This document shows, piece by piece, positions 11,018-19,959 of a stretch of 64,000 nucleotides of DNA (the first letter of the stretch is position 1; each line of letters opens with the position of its first letter). Source of the stretch: Bacteroidia bacterium. Its GTDB lineage: Bacteria; Bacteroidota; Bacteroidia; NS11-12g; UBA9320. The notes beneath the pieces were generated by a model that was not told the origin of the DNA, did no database searches, and worked only from the letters and a program-made list of their open reading frames with translations. The stretch covers positions 1,818,501-1,882,500 of the forward strand of contig JAGYJG010000001.1 of NCBI GenBank assembly GCA_018402155.1. Direction: 5' to 3'. The position numbers were made by a program, and so were the translations under genes.

Positions 11018-11207
11018 TTTGATACTATTTGATTCAAATATTCCAACAATTGGTATAACATCCAAATTCTCAAACTACACACGACATTAAAATAAACGAA
11101 TCAATTTTTTTGCCATAAAAATAAAACTTTTTTTATGCGCTTAATCTCTTAATTTCGGTAATCAATTAGAAAACCATTTTATAATCAATTAATCCTTATT
11201 CGAAAAA

Positions 11208-11912
11208 ATGAAAAACCTAACTAAATCAATCACATTATTTTTCACATTTGTCATCTTTCTTTCCTCATGTTCGCTAGAAAAAAAGCTGACACATATGTAT
11301 TTCAATTCTGAGGTGCAATCAAAGCAACATCAAGCGCATAATGGAGCCTACAAACATTGCTCTTTGTGTGTTTCTACAAAAATAGGGCAAACCCCAACAG
11401 AGCTTCCCATATTAGCCCAAAATCAGACAGATTTTAATTTTGAAATGGAAGTTGAAAATGAAACATTTGACATACTGCAACTAGACGAAGTATCCGCCTC
11501 TAACGAAATCTTCCAAAAAAATGCTATCCCAATAGCTAAAATCACCTCCATTTTTAGGAAGGATAATTTCAAAAATAGTAGGCTTCACCAGCGTATGGTT
11601 TTGCCAAAAAAATATGCAAACAACCACACACAAGATCCAATACCAATTCAAGATTATGACAAACCTCTTAGTGGCATGGCTTTAGCAGGTTTTATTCTAG
11701 GGCTTTTAGGTCTCATACTCGCTCTGATGTTTATGATTGGCTGGTCCTTTTTGCTAAGTCTTTTGGGCATAATTTTTAGCTCTATAGGCCTCAAGCAAAC
11801 GTCAAACGGAAAGAGAGGCAAGGGACTAGCTGTAGCTGGACTAGTTTTAAGTATTTTACCAGTTCTTATATTATTGGTATTTGTGATTTTAGTGGTGATA
11901 ATTTGGCTCTAA
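11208..11912 (+). CDS. Lipoprotein with DUF4190-like membrane end
   Basis: 234 residues. The signal peptide carries lipobox IFLSSCSLEK (Cys about residue 21). The central ~120 residues are hydrophilic with no known domain. The last 80 residues form two or three Gly-rich transmembrane segments (GMALAGFILGLLGLILALM, IGLKQTSNGKRGKGLAVAGL, LVLSILPVLILLVFVILVVI), the pattern of DUF4190. It stands alone between parD and lpdA. Bacteroidota often carry such proteins; the role is unknown. No gene is visible in 11913-12152. Confidence 0.7.
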   Translation: MKNLTKSITLFFTFVIFLSSCSLEKKLTHMYFNSEVQSKQHQAHNGAYKHCSLCVSTKIGQTPTELPILAQNQTDFNFEMEVENETFDILQLDEVSASNEIFQKNAIPIAKITSIFRKDNFKNSRLHQRMVLPKKYANNHTQDPIPIQDYDKPLSGMALAGFILGLLGLILALMFMIGWSFLLSLLGIIFSSIGLKQTSNGKRGKGLAVAGLVLSILPVLILLVFVILVVIIWL

Positions 11913-12152
11913 TAATCCCTGTCATTTGTATTTTAAACCGCAATTTTTTTTGGTCTTTTGTAAAGACCTTAAGTTTTATTCAGCAATGAATCTTCGTAAG
12001 TATCCTTCTAGCTTTGCCTTTTCACAAAATGGTATATTCCATATACATTGCTACCTCCAGACATTGTCGAAAAATGATTCAAAAAAACGTACATTATTCC
12101 ATAGGAACATCGACTTTTTTGGATCCCGTTTTTTGTACTAGTCCAAGACTTA

Positions 12153-13547
12153 CTAACTGTGAATAGCTCTATTGGCAGTAGCAGCTAGAGCCGCTTCTTT
12201 AGTCACTTCGCTAGTAGTGGGGTGTGCGTGGCATATGCGTGCTATGTCCTCTGCACTCGCTCTGAATTCCATAGCGAGAGCTATTTCAGCTATCATATCT
12301 GCTACACGTGGGCCTATCATGTGTGCACCTAATACTTCGTCTGTAGTTTCATCGGCAAGTATTTTTACAAATCCATCTAAGTCCATACCTGCTACAGCTC
12401 TACCATTTGCTCTAAATGGGAATTGGCCTACTTTGTATTTTATTCCTGCCTCTTTGAGCTGTTCTTCGGTTTGGCCCACGCCAGACACCTCTGGCCACGT
12501 GTATACTACTCCGGGTATCAGATTATAGTTGATATGCGGCTTTTGTCCGGCAAGTATTTCGGCTACCATCACACCTTCCTCTTCGGCTTTGTGAGCCAGC
12601 ATCGCACCTTTTACCACATCGCCTATTGCATATATGTGTGGTACACTCGTTTGCAGATGGTCATTCGTTTCTACTCGGCCTCTCTCGTCTAGTTTTACTC
12701 CTGCATTGTGAGCTTGAAGCCCGGCTGTATAGGCACTTCTCCCTACGGCTACCAAGCAGTAATCTGCTTCGAGCTTTATTTCGCCTTTTTTCCCTTCTGC
12801 CGTTACCGTTACCGTTTTACCATTAGACACTACTGAGGTTACTTTATGGCTCAAGTGTAGGTTCATCCCCTGTTTTTTCATGACGCGCCCCATCTCCTTG
12901 CCAAGGCTAGCATCCATAGAAGCTATAATACTTGGCGCATACTCTACTATGCTTACTTCTGAGCCTAGTCTGTGGTAAACATTGCCCAGCTCCATTCCTA
13001 TAACCCCACCGCCAATGACGATAAGGTGCTTGGGTATTTCAGTCAGCGAGAGTGCCTCTGTAGACGTAATTACGCGTTTTTTATCTATTTCTACTCCAGG
13101 TATGCTACTGGGCTTACTGCCGGTAGCTATTACTATGTTTTTTGCAGATATAGTCTCTTTCTTTTCGCCGTCTATAGATATAGTATTGGCGTCTACAAAA
13201 GAGCCCATTCCTACATAAACGGTTATTTTGTTTTTTTTCATCAAAAAATCCACTCCTTTGGTCATTTGATCGACTACACCCTGCTTGCGCTCAACCATTT
13301 TTTTGAAATCTACTGTCGGCGTGCCAATATTGATACCGTGGTCTGCAAATTTGTGCAATGCATCGTGGTATTGATGAGAGCTATCTAGCATGGCCTTACT
13401 AGGTATACACCCTACATTCAGGCAGGTGCCACCAAGTGTATTATATTTTTCTATAATAGCTGTTTTTAGTCCTAGTTGTGCACATCGTATGGCACACACA
13501 TATCCGCCTGGCCCGCTTCCTATTATTGCTACGTCGTAATTATCCAT
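12153..13547 (-). CDS. lpdA: Dihydrolipoyl dehydrogenase (paralogue 1)
   Basis: 464 residues. It reoxidises dihydrolipoamide of 2-oxoacid dehydrogenase or glycine-cleavage complexes with NAD+. Visible are the FAD site GSGPGGYVCAI, the redox-active pair Cys42/Cys47 in GGTCLNVGCIPSK, the NAD-binding VIGGGVIGMELG, the second FAD motif VPHIYAIGDV and the catalytic His/Glu in CHAHPTTSEVTKEA. It lies 16 bases downstream of gldH. No E1 or E2 gene is present nearby. A second, clearly different paralogue lies at 17359-18744. Confidence 0.95.
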   Translation of the reverse strand: MDNYDVAIIGSGPGGYVCAIRCAQLGLKTAIIEKYNTLGGTCLNVGCIPSKAMLDSSHQYHDALHKFADHGINIGTPTVDFKKMVERKQGVVDQMTKGVDFLMKKNKITVYVGMGSFVDANTISIDGEKKETISAKNIVIATGSKPSSIPGVEIDKKRVITSTEALSLTEIPKHLIVIGGGVIGMELGNVYHRLGSEVSIVEYAPSIIASMDASLGKEMGRVMKKQGMNLHLSHKVTSVVSNGKTVTVTAEGKKGEIKLEADYCLVAVGRSAYTAGLQAHNAGVKLDERGRVETNDHLQTSVPHIYAIGDVVKGAMLAHKAEEEGVMVAEILAGQKPHINYNLIPGVVYTWPEVSGVGQTEEQLKEAGIKYKVGQFPFRANGRAVAGMDLDGFVKILADETTDEVLGAHMIGPRVADMIAEIALAMEFRASAEDIARICHAHPTTSEVTKEAALAATANRAIHS

Positions 13548-13562
13548 TCCTTTTTTTTTGTA

Positions 13563-14039
13563 TTAATAAATCTCTTCTTGTTGCTCAACTCGAACGCCTA
13601 CCGCTAGTACATTTGATAGTGTTTGGAGTCTCATATTTTGTTCTATTGCTAGGGTATACTTACCTTTTTGGGTCAGATATTTACGGTGCAATATGGGTGA
13701 TTGAAAGGTAATAGCATCTCCTAGACCAGTGCCTAACCATTTGCCAGATTTTTCGGCCAATGGTACGCTTATCACTTCACTTTTTTCACTCCCATTCGGT
13801 TGGGTGATTGTTAGTTTAAGATAGATATTGGCATACGGATAATCCCCTGATATTAGAAGATTGGCAAATATTTGGTGATAGCATCCGGGGTTTTGTACTT
13901 CAAAAGAATCCACAATTATTTGCTCATACTTCCAGCCATCTGAAGGGAGCTCGTGGTAGCGATCTATGAGCGCTTCATCACTACACGCCGTTAGCACTGA
14001 GGCGAAAAAAAATAATAGTATAACGCGGGTTTTTTTCAA
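13563..14039 (-). CDS. gldH: Gliding motility lipoprotein GldH
   Basis: 158 residues with lipobox ASVLTACSDE. The body fits GldH: an early YHELPSDGWKYEQ, a central ANIYLKLTITQPNG strand pair, the diagnostic SGKWLGTGLGD motif and a late GKYTLAIEQNMR. GldH is an envelope lipoprotein needed for gliding in Flavobacterium and belongs to the gliding/T9SS gene set, consistent with T9SS cargo elsewhere in the window. It is upstream of lpdA on the same strand and is probably co-transcribed. Confidence 0.88.
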   Translation of the reverse strand: MKKTRVILLFFFASVLTACSDEALIDRYHELPSDGWKYEQIIVDSFEVQNPGCYHQIFANLLISGDYPYANIYLKLTITQPNGSEKSEVISVPLAEKSGKWLGTGLGDAITFQSPILHRKYLTQKGKYTLAIEQNMRLQTLSNVLAVGVRVEQQEEIY

Positions 14040-14266
14040 AAGTGAAACAAAGGTAAAATTTTTGAGTTACTTACCTTACATAATTTCCCTAGAATGACCA
14101 CAAAAACACCTTGATATAAAATTTCATACACTCATAATTCTGACTGTGTTAACCCATCTATCATTTACCAAAACTAAGCTCACAAAGCATGGCCGTTCAC
14201 TTTTAGCTACATTCATTTTACAAAACTGCTTTTTATTCAAGAAATAGCCTAGTACCTTCGATTGCT

Positions 14267-15661
14267 ATGAGTAATAAATATGCCTCTGCTCTAGCTATGC
14301 TAGTCAGTGTTTTTTTCTTTTGGGGCTTTGTAGCCGCAGGCAATACAATATTAATTCCTGTTTTTAAGAAAAGCCTCGATTTGCAACAGTGGCAAGCACA
14401 ACTTATAGAGTTTTGCTTTTATATAGCCTATACTGTTGGTGCACTTATATACTACACCATTGGGAGAGTAAAGGGTAAGGATATGCTCAATACGATAGGT
14501 TATAAAAACGGTCTTTCAATAGGCCTATTGATAAGTGCCTTTGGTGCATTTTTATTTTTACCAGCCGCTAGTTTCGAGTCTTTTCCACTCATGCTCACTG
14601 GCCTATTCGTCGTTGGGCTTGGATTCTCACTGCAGCAAACCGCCGCAAATCCGCTAGCTATAAGCCTCGGAACTAGAGAAACAGGGAGTAGCCGACTAAG
14701 CATGGCTGGAGGTATCAACAATGTGGGGACCACCATAGCACCAGTGCTACTTAGTTACGCTATATTTGGAGGTACAGGCACTGCCGAAAACACGGTATTA
14801 AGTTTAGACTCCGTAAAAATACCCTACCTATTGTTGTGTGCTGCATTTGTGGTGGTAGCTATAGCCATCAAGTTCTCTAAAATACCAAACCAACTAGCTG
14901 GCGAGCAAGAGACCTCAAACTATGAAAGACTGCGCATATCAGACTATCCAAGTTTATGGATGGGTATGATTGGAATATTTGTATACGTAGGCGTAGAGGT
15001 GAGCACCGCAGCCAACTTATCCGAATATTTGAAACTAGAATATGGTAAATCAGAGGACGCAGTTGCTCCCTTCATCTCTTTGTTTTGGGGCAGTTTAATG
15101 ATTGGCCGCTGGGCAGCCTCTGTAAGTGCTTTCCAAGTGACTAAACTAACCGAAAATATATTGCGAATAATAGCACCTCTTTTGGCTTTTGGTTTATTTC
15201 TAGGTATAAACTCCATAAAAGAAAGTACCGATATTGCTATTTTCTTTCCCTATCTCATCCCTATTGCAGTACTTTTGGTAGCAGCACATTTCACCTCCAA
15301 CATGCCCGCTACACAGCTTCAGCTATTTGCAGGTTTAGGTATAGTAAGTTTGCTAATCGGAATGTTTACCACAGGTATGTTGAGTATTTTTGGTTTTATT
15401 AGCGTGGGACTTTTTTGTAGTACGATGTGGCCCTGCGTATTTGATTTAGCTACAAGTAGACTAGGTAAGTTCAAAAGCCAAGGTAGCGCCTTTCTTATAA
15501 TGATGATTATGGGTGGTGGCTTTGTTAGCTTGTTTCAGGGCTACTTGTCTGACGTTTCACTGCTCGGTATCCGCCATAGCTACTGGGTAGGTGTAGCATG
15601 TTTTGTGTATTTGGCTTATTATGGAAACTTGATGCAAAAGAAATACAAAACCGAGTCTTAG
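14267..15661 (+). CDS. Sugar MFS transporter, FucP/GlcP-like
   Basis: 464 residues with 12 predicted membrane helices. N-terminal FFFWGFVAAGNTILIPVFK and the helix-4 motif QQTAANPLAISLG place it in the fucose/glucose:H+ symporter family of the inner membrane. In E. coli FucP the helix-4 position is Glu (ETAANP); here it is Gln, as in several glucose/galactose-type members, so L-fucose should not be assumed. It is monocistronic, convergent with the Nramp-like gene, and only 33 bases separate their ends. Confidence 0.8.
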   Translation: MSNKYASALAMLVSVFFFWGFVAAGNTILIPVFKKSLDLQQWQAQLIEFCFYIAYTVGALIYYTIGRVKGKDMLNTIGYKNGLSIGLLISAFGAFLFLPAASFESFPLMLTGLFVVGLGFSLQQTAANPLAISLGTRETGSSRLSMAGGINNVGTTIAPVLLSYAIFGGTGTAENTVLSLDSVKIPYLLLCAAFVVVAIAIKFSKIPNQLAGEQETSNYERLRISDYPSLWMGMIGIFVYVGVEVSTAANLSEYLKLEYGKSEDAVAPFISLFWGSLMIGRWAASVSAFQVTKLTENILRIIAPLLAFGLFLGINSIKESTDIAIFFPYLIPIAVLLVAAHFTSNMPATQLQLFAGLGIVSLLIGMFTTGMLSIFGFISVGLFCSTMWPCVFDLATSRLGKFKSQGSAFLIMMIMGGGFVSLFQGYLSDVSLLGIRHSYWVGVACFVYLAYYGNLMQKKYKTES

Positions 15662-15694
15662 TTGTATTTTAAAATATAACTACCAATTGATGTA

Positions 15695-16900
15695 TTAGTG
15701 ATACAGATATGATTTAGCAAAAAGAACACTGAGTACACTTAGAATTACAATTCCAATCAAAGAAAGATATTTTTCACCCTTACTCCATAGTAGTAAGTCT
15801 GTGCGAGCAATCACAAGGCGGTAACTCAACCAAGCTAAGACCGGCGCAGTAAGAAAAGACACAATAGTGGCAAAGTTTACCATTTGCTTCATGTTGTGTG
15901 TAAAGTAAAATAAAATAATTACCGTACCCAAAAAAAGCAATGCTCTCCATAGTAACAGTGACTGCAGATTTTGATGAAATGATAATTCTTTTCCAATATG
16001 GCACATCACTCTAGGCATAGCATCGAAGCAGGTAAGTGTAGTACTCAGCATAGTAGTAAATGCAGCGACGGTAACTACCCAATAGGCCCACCCTCCTAAT
16101 GAGTTGGTAAACACTTCCAGCAATTGCGCCGCAAAACCCTTGGCCGATGGCGACAATAAAATACCGCTCCCATACATTGTATTAGCACCAAGTATGAGAA
16201 AACAAACACCCAATAATGCAGTACCATAAAAACCTACTTTAAAATCAAACTCGTTAGAGGTTTTAGTATTGCCTTTCGATAAACTCCATATGCTGTGCCA
16301 TATAGCAATGTCTAATGGCGCTGGCATCCAACCAACGAATGCCAAAAGAAACTCCAAATCATCCCCATTTGAAACTCGAAAGACACGCTGGCTTGAGGTC
16401 GAAATTTCAGCTTGTACTCCAAAGGAGAAAACAACAGCCAACAATGTAGAAATAGCAAGCAGTAGCATAATACCTTTCATCAGATGATCAAATATGCTAA
16501 AATTTCCAACTTGTAGTATCAGAAAGCAGCACATAAGTAGTGCAAATGATAAGCTAGGGGTACTTAAAGGTACACCCATGTTTTGCACCAAGCCTGCAGT
16601 CACGATGGTAACAGCAGACTGCACCGTAAACATCGTAGATAAGGTAAGTGCTAGAACGAGCCAAACTGCCCATTTTCCAAGTTTACCAAAACCTGCAACC
16701 AGAGACTCTCCTGCTGCGTTTGCATAGCGCGGACCCAAAGCAAAAAAAGGATACTTAAATAAATGAGCTAGCACTATAACACCCAACAGAGCGTAGCCGT
16801 ACTCTGCTCCTGCTTTTGTGCTCTGTACTAGATGTGATACTCCGATAGCCGCTCCAGCATATAAAAGGCCCGGCCCTAACGATTTAAGTCTACTTATCAT
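15695..16900 (-). CDS. Nramp-like transporter lacking canonical metal-site motifs
   Basis: About 401 residues from ATG 16900 (MISRLKSLGPGLLYAG); an upstream in-frame ATG at 17038 would add 46 non-membrane residues and is less likely. Eleven hydrophobic helices and the GPG start of TM1 match Nramp proteins. However, TM1 has GVSHLVQS where metal transporters have DPGN, and TM6 has WMPAPLD in place of the MPH motif. It therefore belongs to a divergent Nramp branch whose substrate may not be Mn2+/Fe2+. It is convergent with the MFS gene. Confidence 0.7.
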   Translation of the reverse strand: MISRLKSLGPGLLYAGAAIGVSHLVQSTKAGAEYGYALLGVIVLAHLFKYPFFALGPRYANAAGESLVAGFGKLGKWAVWLVLALTLSTMFTVQSAVTIVTAGLVQNMGVPLSTPSLSFALLMCCFLILQVGNFSIFDHLMKGIMLLLAISTLLAVVFSFGVQAEISTSSQRVFRVSNGDDLEFLLAFVGWMPAPLDIAIWHSIWSLSKGNTKTSNEFDFKVGFYGTALLGVCFLILGANTMYGSGILLSPSAKGFAAQLLEVFTNSLGGWAYWVVTVAAFTTMLSTTLTCFDAMPRVMCHIGKELSFHQNLQSLLLWRALLFLGTVIILFYFTHNMKQMVNFATIVSFLTAPVLAWLSYRLVIARTDLLLWSKGEKYLSLIGIVILSVLSVLFAKSYLYH

Positions 16901-17358
16901 GACGTAAAAGTAATAAGTTGCAACTAATCTGTAATTATTTTTCCCCGTTAAATTTAAATTAGATATATAATAAGAGCAAGGTAGAAAACTCAATTTCATT
17001 ATTTCTTCTGATTTAAAATACAGGTAAATGGTCTGCACCAGCGCAATGAATTTTCGGGAACATAAGACTCTTGCGTTTCAGCCCATTGAACTAGTTTTGT
17101 ATATCAATGAGATATAAAACCATAACAATAGTGTACATTTTGATCACATTTGTCAATGGCTGCAAAGTCTATTCTTCCAAAGATTGTTAAAAAAAACTAG
17201 ATTTTATCTATTTGGGAGCAGTCTAAACTCTATGATAAATGATCTCGAATGCGACTAAAAACCAAAAATTTAGGACCTACATCAAACAAAAAATGTAAAA
17301 GTTAAAGTAGAACAGTAAAATATAGTGGTGCCAATATGCACAGGCTACCGGAGTTCAC
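16901..17358. other. Intergenic region with one tiny lipoprotein-like frame
   Basis: 458 bases with no full gene. The only notable frame is 17107-17190 on the plus strand, 27 codons beginning MRYKTITIVYILITFVNGCK. It looks like a complete lipoprotein signal with a lipobox-like VNGC, then stops 8 codons later. It may be the stump of a lost lipoprotein gene or chance. No terminator was recognised. Confidence 0.3.
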
Positions 17359-18744
17359 CTACAGATGTATTACCTCACCATAGGCCGCAGCACAAGCCTC
17401 CATAATTGCCTCACTCATGGTAGGATGCGGATGCACAGATTTTATCATTTCGTGGCCGGTAGTTTCTAGTTTTCTTGCTACCACTATTTCTGCTATCATC
17501 TCCGTCACGTTTGCGCCTATCATATGACAACCCAATAGCTCCCCATATTTAGCGTCAAATATCACTTTTACAAACCCATCTTTTGTCCCACTCGCACTCG
17601 CCTTACCCGACGCCGAAAAAGGAAATTTACCCACTTTCAACTCGTAGCCCGCCTCCTTTGCTTTGGCTTCCGTATAACCTACACTCGCTATCTCTGGCCA
17701 AGTGTATGTGCAGCCTGGCACATTACCATAGTCTAGTGGTTCTACGTGTTCGCCACTTATTTTCTCCACACAAATTATAGCCTCTGCACTAGCCACATGC
17801 GCCAGCGCCGGCCCGTGCACGATATCTCCTATAGCATATACCCCTGCTACATTCGTTTGATAGTAGTCATCTACCACCACTTTTCCTTTTTCTGTTTTTA
17901 TACCTAAACCTTCGAGACCTAGGTTCTCTAAATTTGTTTGTACCCCAACGGCAGAAAGTACCACATCACATTCTATAGTCTCCATACCTTTGGCAGTTTT
18001 CACACTCACCTTGCATCCGGCACCTGTTGTGTCCACACCCTCCACAGAGCTATTGGTGAGTATAGTCATGCCTTTTTTCTTGTATATTTTTTCCAATTCC
18101 TTAGATACATCCGCATCTTCATTGGGCACTATGGCAGGCATATACTCTACCACCGTAACCTCTGTACCCATTGTATTATAAAAATACGCAAATTCCATCC
18201 CAATAGCACCGCTGCCCACTACTACCAGTTTCTTTGGTTGCTTTGGCAGCACCATCGCCTCATGATATCCCACCACTTTTTTCCCATCTATTGGCAGGTT
18301 TGGCAGTTGTCGCTCTCTCGTCCCTGTAGCTAATATTACGTGCTTAGCAGAGTGAGTTTCCTTTTTTCCCTCGTTATCCACGCTCACTTGTCCTTTAGCT
18401 ATCAACTTGCCAAAGCCTGTCAGCACCTCAATTTTATTTTTTTTCATCAAAAATTGCACACCCTTGCTCATTCCTTCGGCCACACCTCTACTCCGTTTTA
18501 TAACAGCACCAAAATCATGAAAAGCATCTGCAACTGTTATACCATAGTCACTAGCGTGATTTATATAGTCAAAAACTTGCGCAGATTTTATAAGTGCCTT
18601 AGTAGGAATACATCCCCAGTTAAGACAAACACCCCCAAGCTCGGCTTTTTCTACCACAGCTACTTTATGTCCCAGTTGTGACGCACGTATTGCAGCCACA
18701 TATCCGCCCGGTCCACTACCTATTACTATTATATCAAAATTCAT
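17359..18744 (-). CDS. lpd: Dihydrolipoyl dehydrogenase (paralogue 2)
   Basis: 461 residues. FAD motif GSGPGGYVAAI, redox Cys40/Cys45 in GGVCLNWGCIPTK, NAD motif VVGSGAIGMEFA, second FAD motif VAGVYAIGDIV and catalytic SVHPHPTMSEAIMEA are all intact. CLNWGC and the overall sequence differ clearly from the paralogue at 12153-13547 (CLNVGC), so this is not a recent duplicate. One probably serves pyruvate or branched-chain dehydrogenase and the other 2-oxoglutarate dehydrogenase or glycine cleavage; sequence alone does not assign them. It is monocistronic. Confidence 0.95.
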   Translation of the reverse strand: MNFDIIVIGSGPGGYVAAIRASQLGHKVAVVEKAELGGVCLNWGCIPTKALIKSAQVFDYINHASDYGITVADAFHDFGAVIKRSRGVAEGMSKGVQFLMKKNKIEVLTGFGKLIAKGQVSVDNEGKKETHSAKHVILATGTRERQLPNLPIDGKKVVGYHEAMVLPKQPKKLVVVGSGAIGMEFAYFYNTMGTEVTVVEYMPAIVPNEDADVSKELEKIYKKKGMTILTNSSVEGVDTTGAGCKVSVKTAKGMETIECDVVLSAVGVQTNLENLGLEGLGIKTEKGKVVVDDYYQTNVAGVYAIGDIVHGPALAHVASAEAIICVEKISGEHVEPLDYGNVPGCTYTWPEIASVGYTEAKAKEAGYELKVGKFPFSASGKASASGTKDGFVKVIFDAKYGELLGCHMIGANVTEMIAEIVVARKLETTGHEMIKSVHPHPTMSEAIMEACAAAYGEVIHL

Positions 18745-19248
18745 ACTTTTACTTTTGTTATTTAATGAGAGTACAAAGAAAAGAAATTTTCTAGGCTTTT
18801 CACTCTTCCATGCTCACATATGCCGCATCAATTTTGCGCTACTATTTTTTTTAGGCATCGAGCAGGCTATCCGCTTGTAGTTACTAGGTGTATCGCGCCA
18901 TGCTATATAGGTCTATCTATGAGCCTCCTGCTGGCGGCTATAGCTATGCCACAGCAGTTGGCCCGCTCCACCCAGTTAACTACCACTCCTATCCTTATGC
19001 CAGCTTTCCAACCACCACAATTACAATGGAAACAAGGCCAAAATAAGGTTTCTCTATATCCTAGTGTATACTTCACATTTGCCTGTTTTCTAAACCCAAA
19101 AAAAAGTATCATCTTTACTATCCCTTACTACAATTTTCAATACCATTTAACCACAGGTACCAGATAGTACTTTTTGCTCTTCATTACCGAGCACACCCGA
19201 AGAAAATCCATATTTACCCAATGTATAATTCTGATTAAATTTGCGGCC
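18745..19248. other. Intergenic region, no supported gene
   Basis: 504 bases between the divergent lpd and yebC genes. Several frames stay open, including a 49-codon one (starting near 18900) rich in Tyr, Pro and Ser that includes EPPAGGYSYATAVGPLHPV. Its composition is odd but it has no start context, signal or homologue I know. The GC content around 18870-19000 is higher than its surroundings, hinting at a transferred or repeat-derived piece. Confidence 0.3.
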
Positions 19249-19959
19249 ATGGGAAGAGCATTCGAATTTAGAAAAGCCCGAAAAATGAAACGTTGGGGCA
19301 AAATGGCAGTCACCTTCACGCGGATAGGCAAAGAAATATCCATGGCCGTAAAAGAAGGAGGACCCGACCCAGATAATAATTCTAGGCTGCGCATGGCCAT
19401 CAAAAATGCCAAGTCTGAAAACATGCCTAAAGACCGTGTAGACGCCGCCATTAAAAAAGCCAGTGATAAAGATGCCAGCTCCTACGAAGAAATACTCTAT
19501 GAAGCAAAAGGCCCCTTCGGTCTTAGCCTGATGATAGAAACCGCAACTGATAACATAAATAGAACGGTTGCCAGTATGCGCGCCATACTAAACCGAAATA
19601 ATGGAGAACTCGGCACTAGCGGCTCACAAGAATTCAATTTTGAACGAAAATGTATTTTTAAAGTGAACCTTGGAGATATGAATCTAGAGGACGCAGAGCT
19701 TGAACTCATCGATTTCGGACTAGACGAAATAGAGCAAGTAGAAGATGAAACACTAATATATACAACATTTACTGACTATGGCAACATGCAAAAAGGCCTA
19801 GAAAATCTACACATAGAAATAGACTCAGTAGACATAGAGCGCATACCACACACCACCTTAGAGCTAAATGATGAGCAAAAAGAAGTATGCAACGCACTTA
19901 TAGAAAAACTAGAAGAGGACGAAGACGTGCAAAACGTTTTTCATAATGCTGAATTATAG
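19249..19959 (+). CDS. YebC/PmpR-family regulator
   Basis: 236 residues from ATG 19249 (MGRAFEFRKARKMKRWGKMA); 25 in-frame codons lie upstream, but this Met gives the family N-terminus. Motifs GPDPDNNSRLRMAIKNAKSE, MPKDRVDAAIKKA and YEAKGPFGLSLMIE are conserved in this three-domain family. Members are described as transcription factors and also as ribosome-associated factors that relieve stalling; which applies here is unknown. The stop is immediately followed by the glycosyltransferase start, so the two are translated from one transcript. Confidence 0.93.
   Translation: MGRAFEFRKARKMKRWGKMAVTFTRIGKEISMAVKEGGPDPDNNSRLRMAIKNAKSENMPKDRVDAAIKKASDKDASSYEEILYEAKGPFGLSLMIETATDNINRTVASMRAILNRNNGELGTSGSQEFNFERKCIFKVNLGDMNLEDAELELIDFGLDEIEQVEDETLIYTTFTDYGNMQKGLENLHIEIDSVDIERIPHTTLELNDEQKEVCNALIEKLEEDEDVQNVFHNAEL

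Noticed and set aside
11926-12141. 71-codon plus-strand frame after the DUF4190-like gene
   Set aside because: No signal, domain or start context; composition like random AT-rich sequence.
14267-15661. Calling the MFS gene fucP
   Set aside because: The helix-4 Glu typical of FucP is Gln; sugar specificity is not clear.
18820-19167. 115-codon frame between lpd and yebC
   Set aside because: Low-complexity, no recognisable motif, and competing frames; kept only as intergenic.
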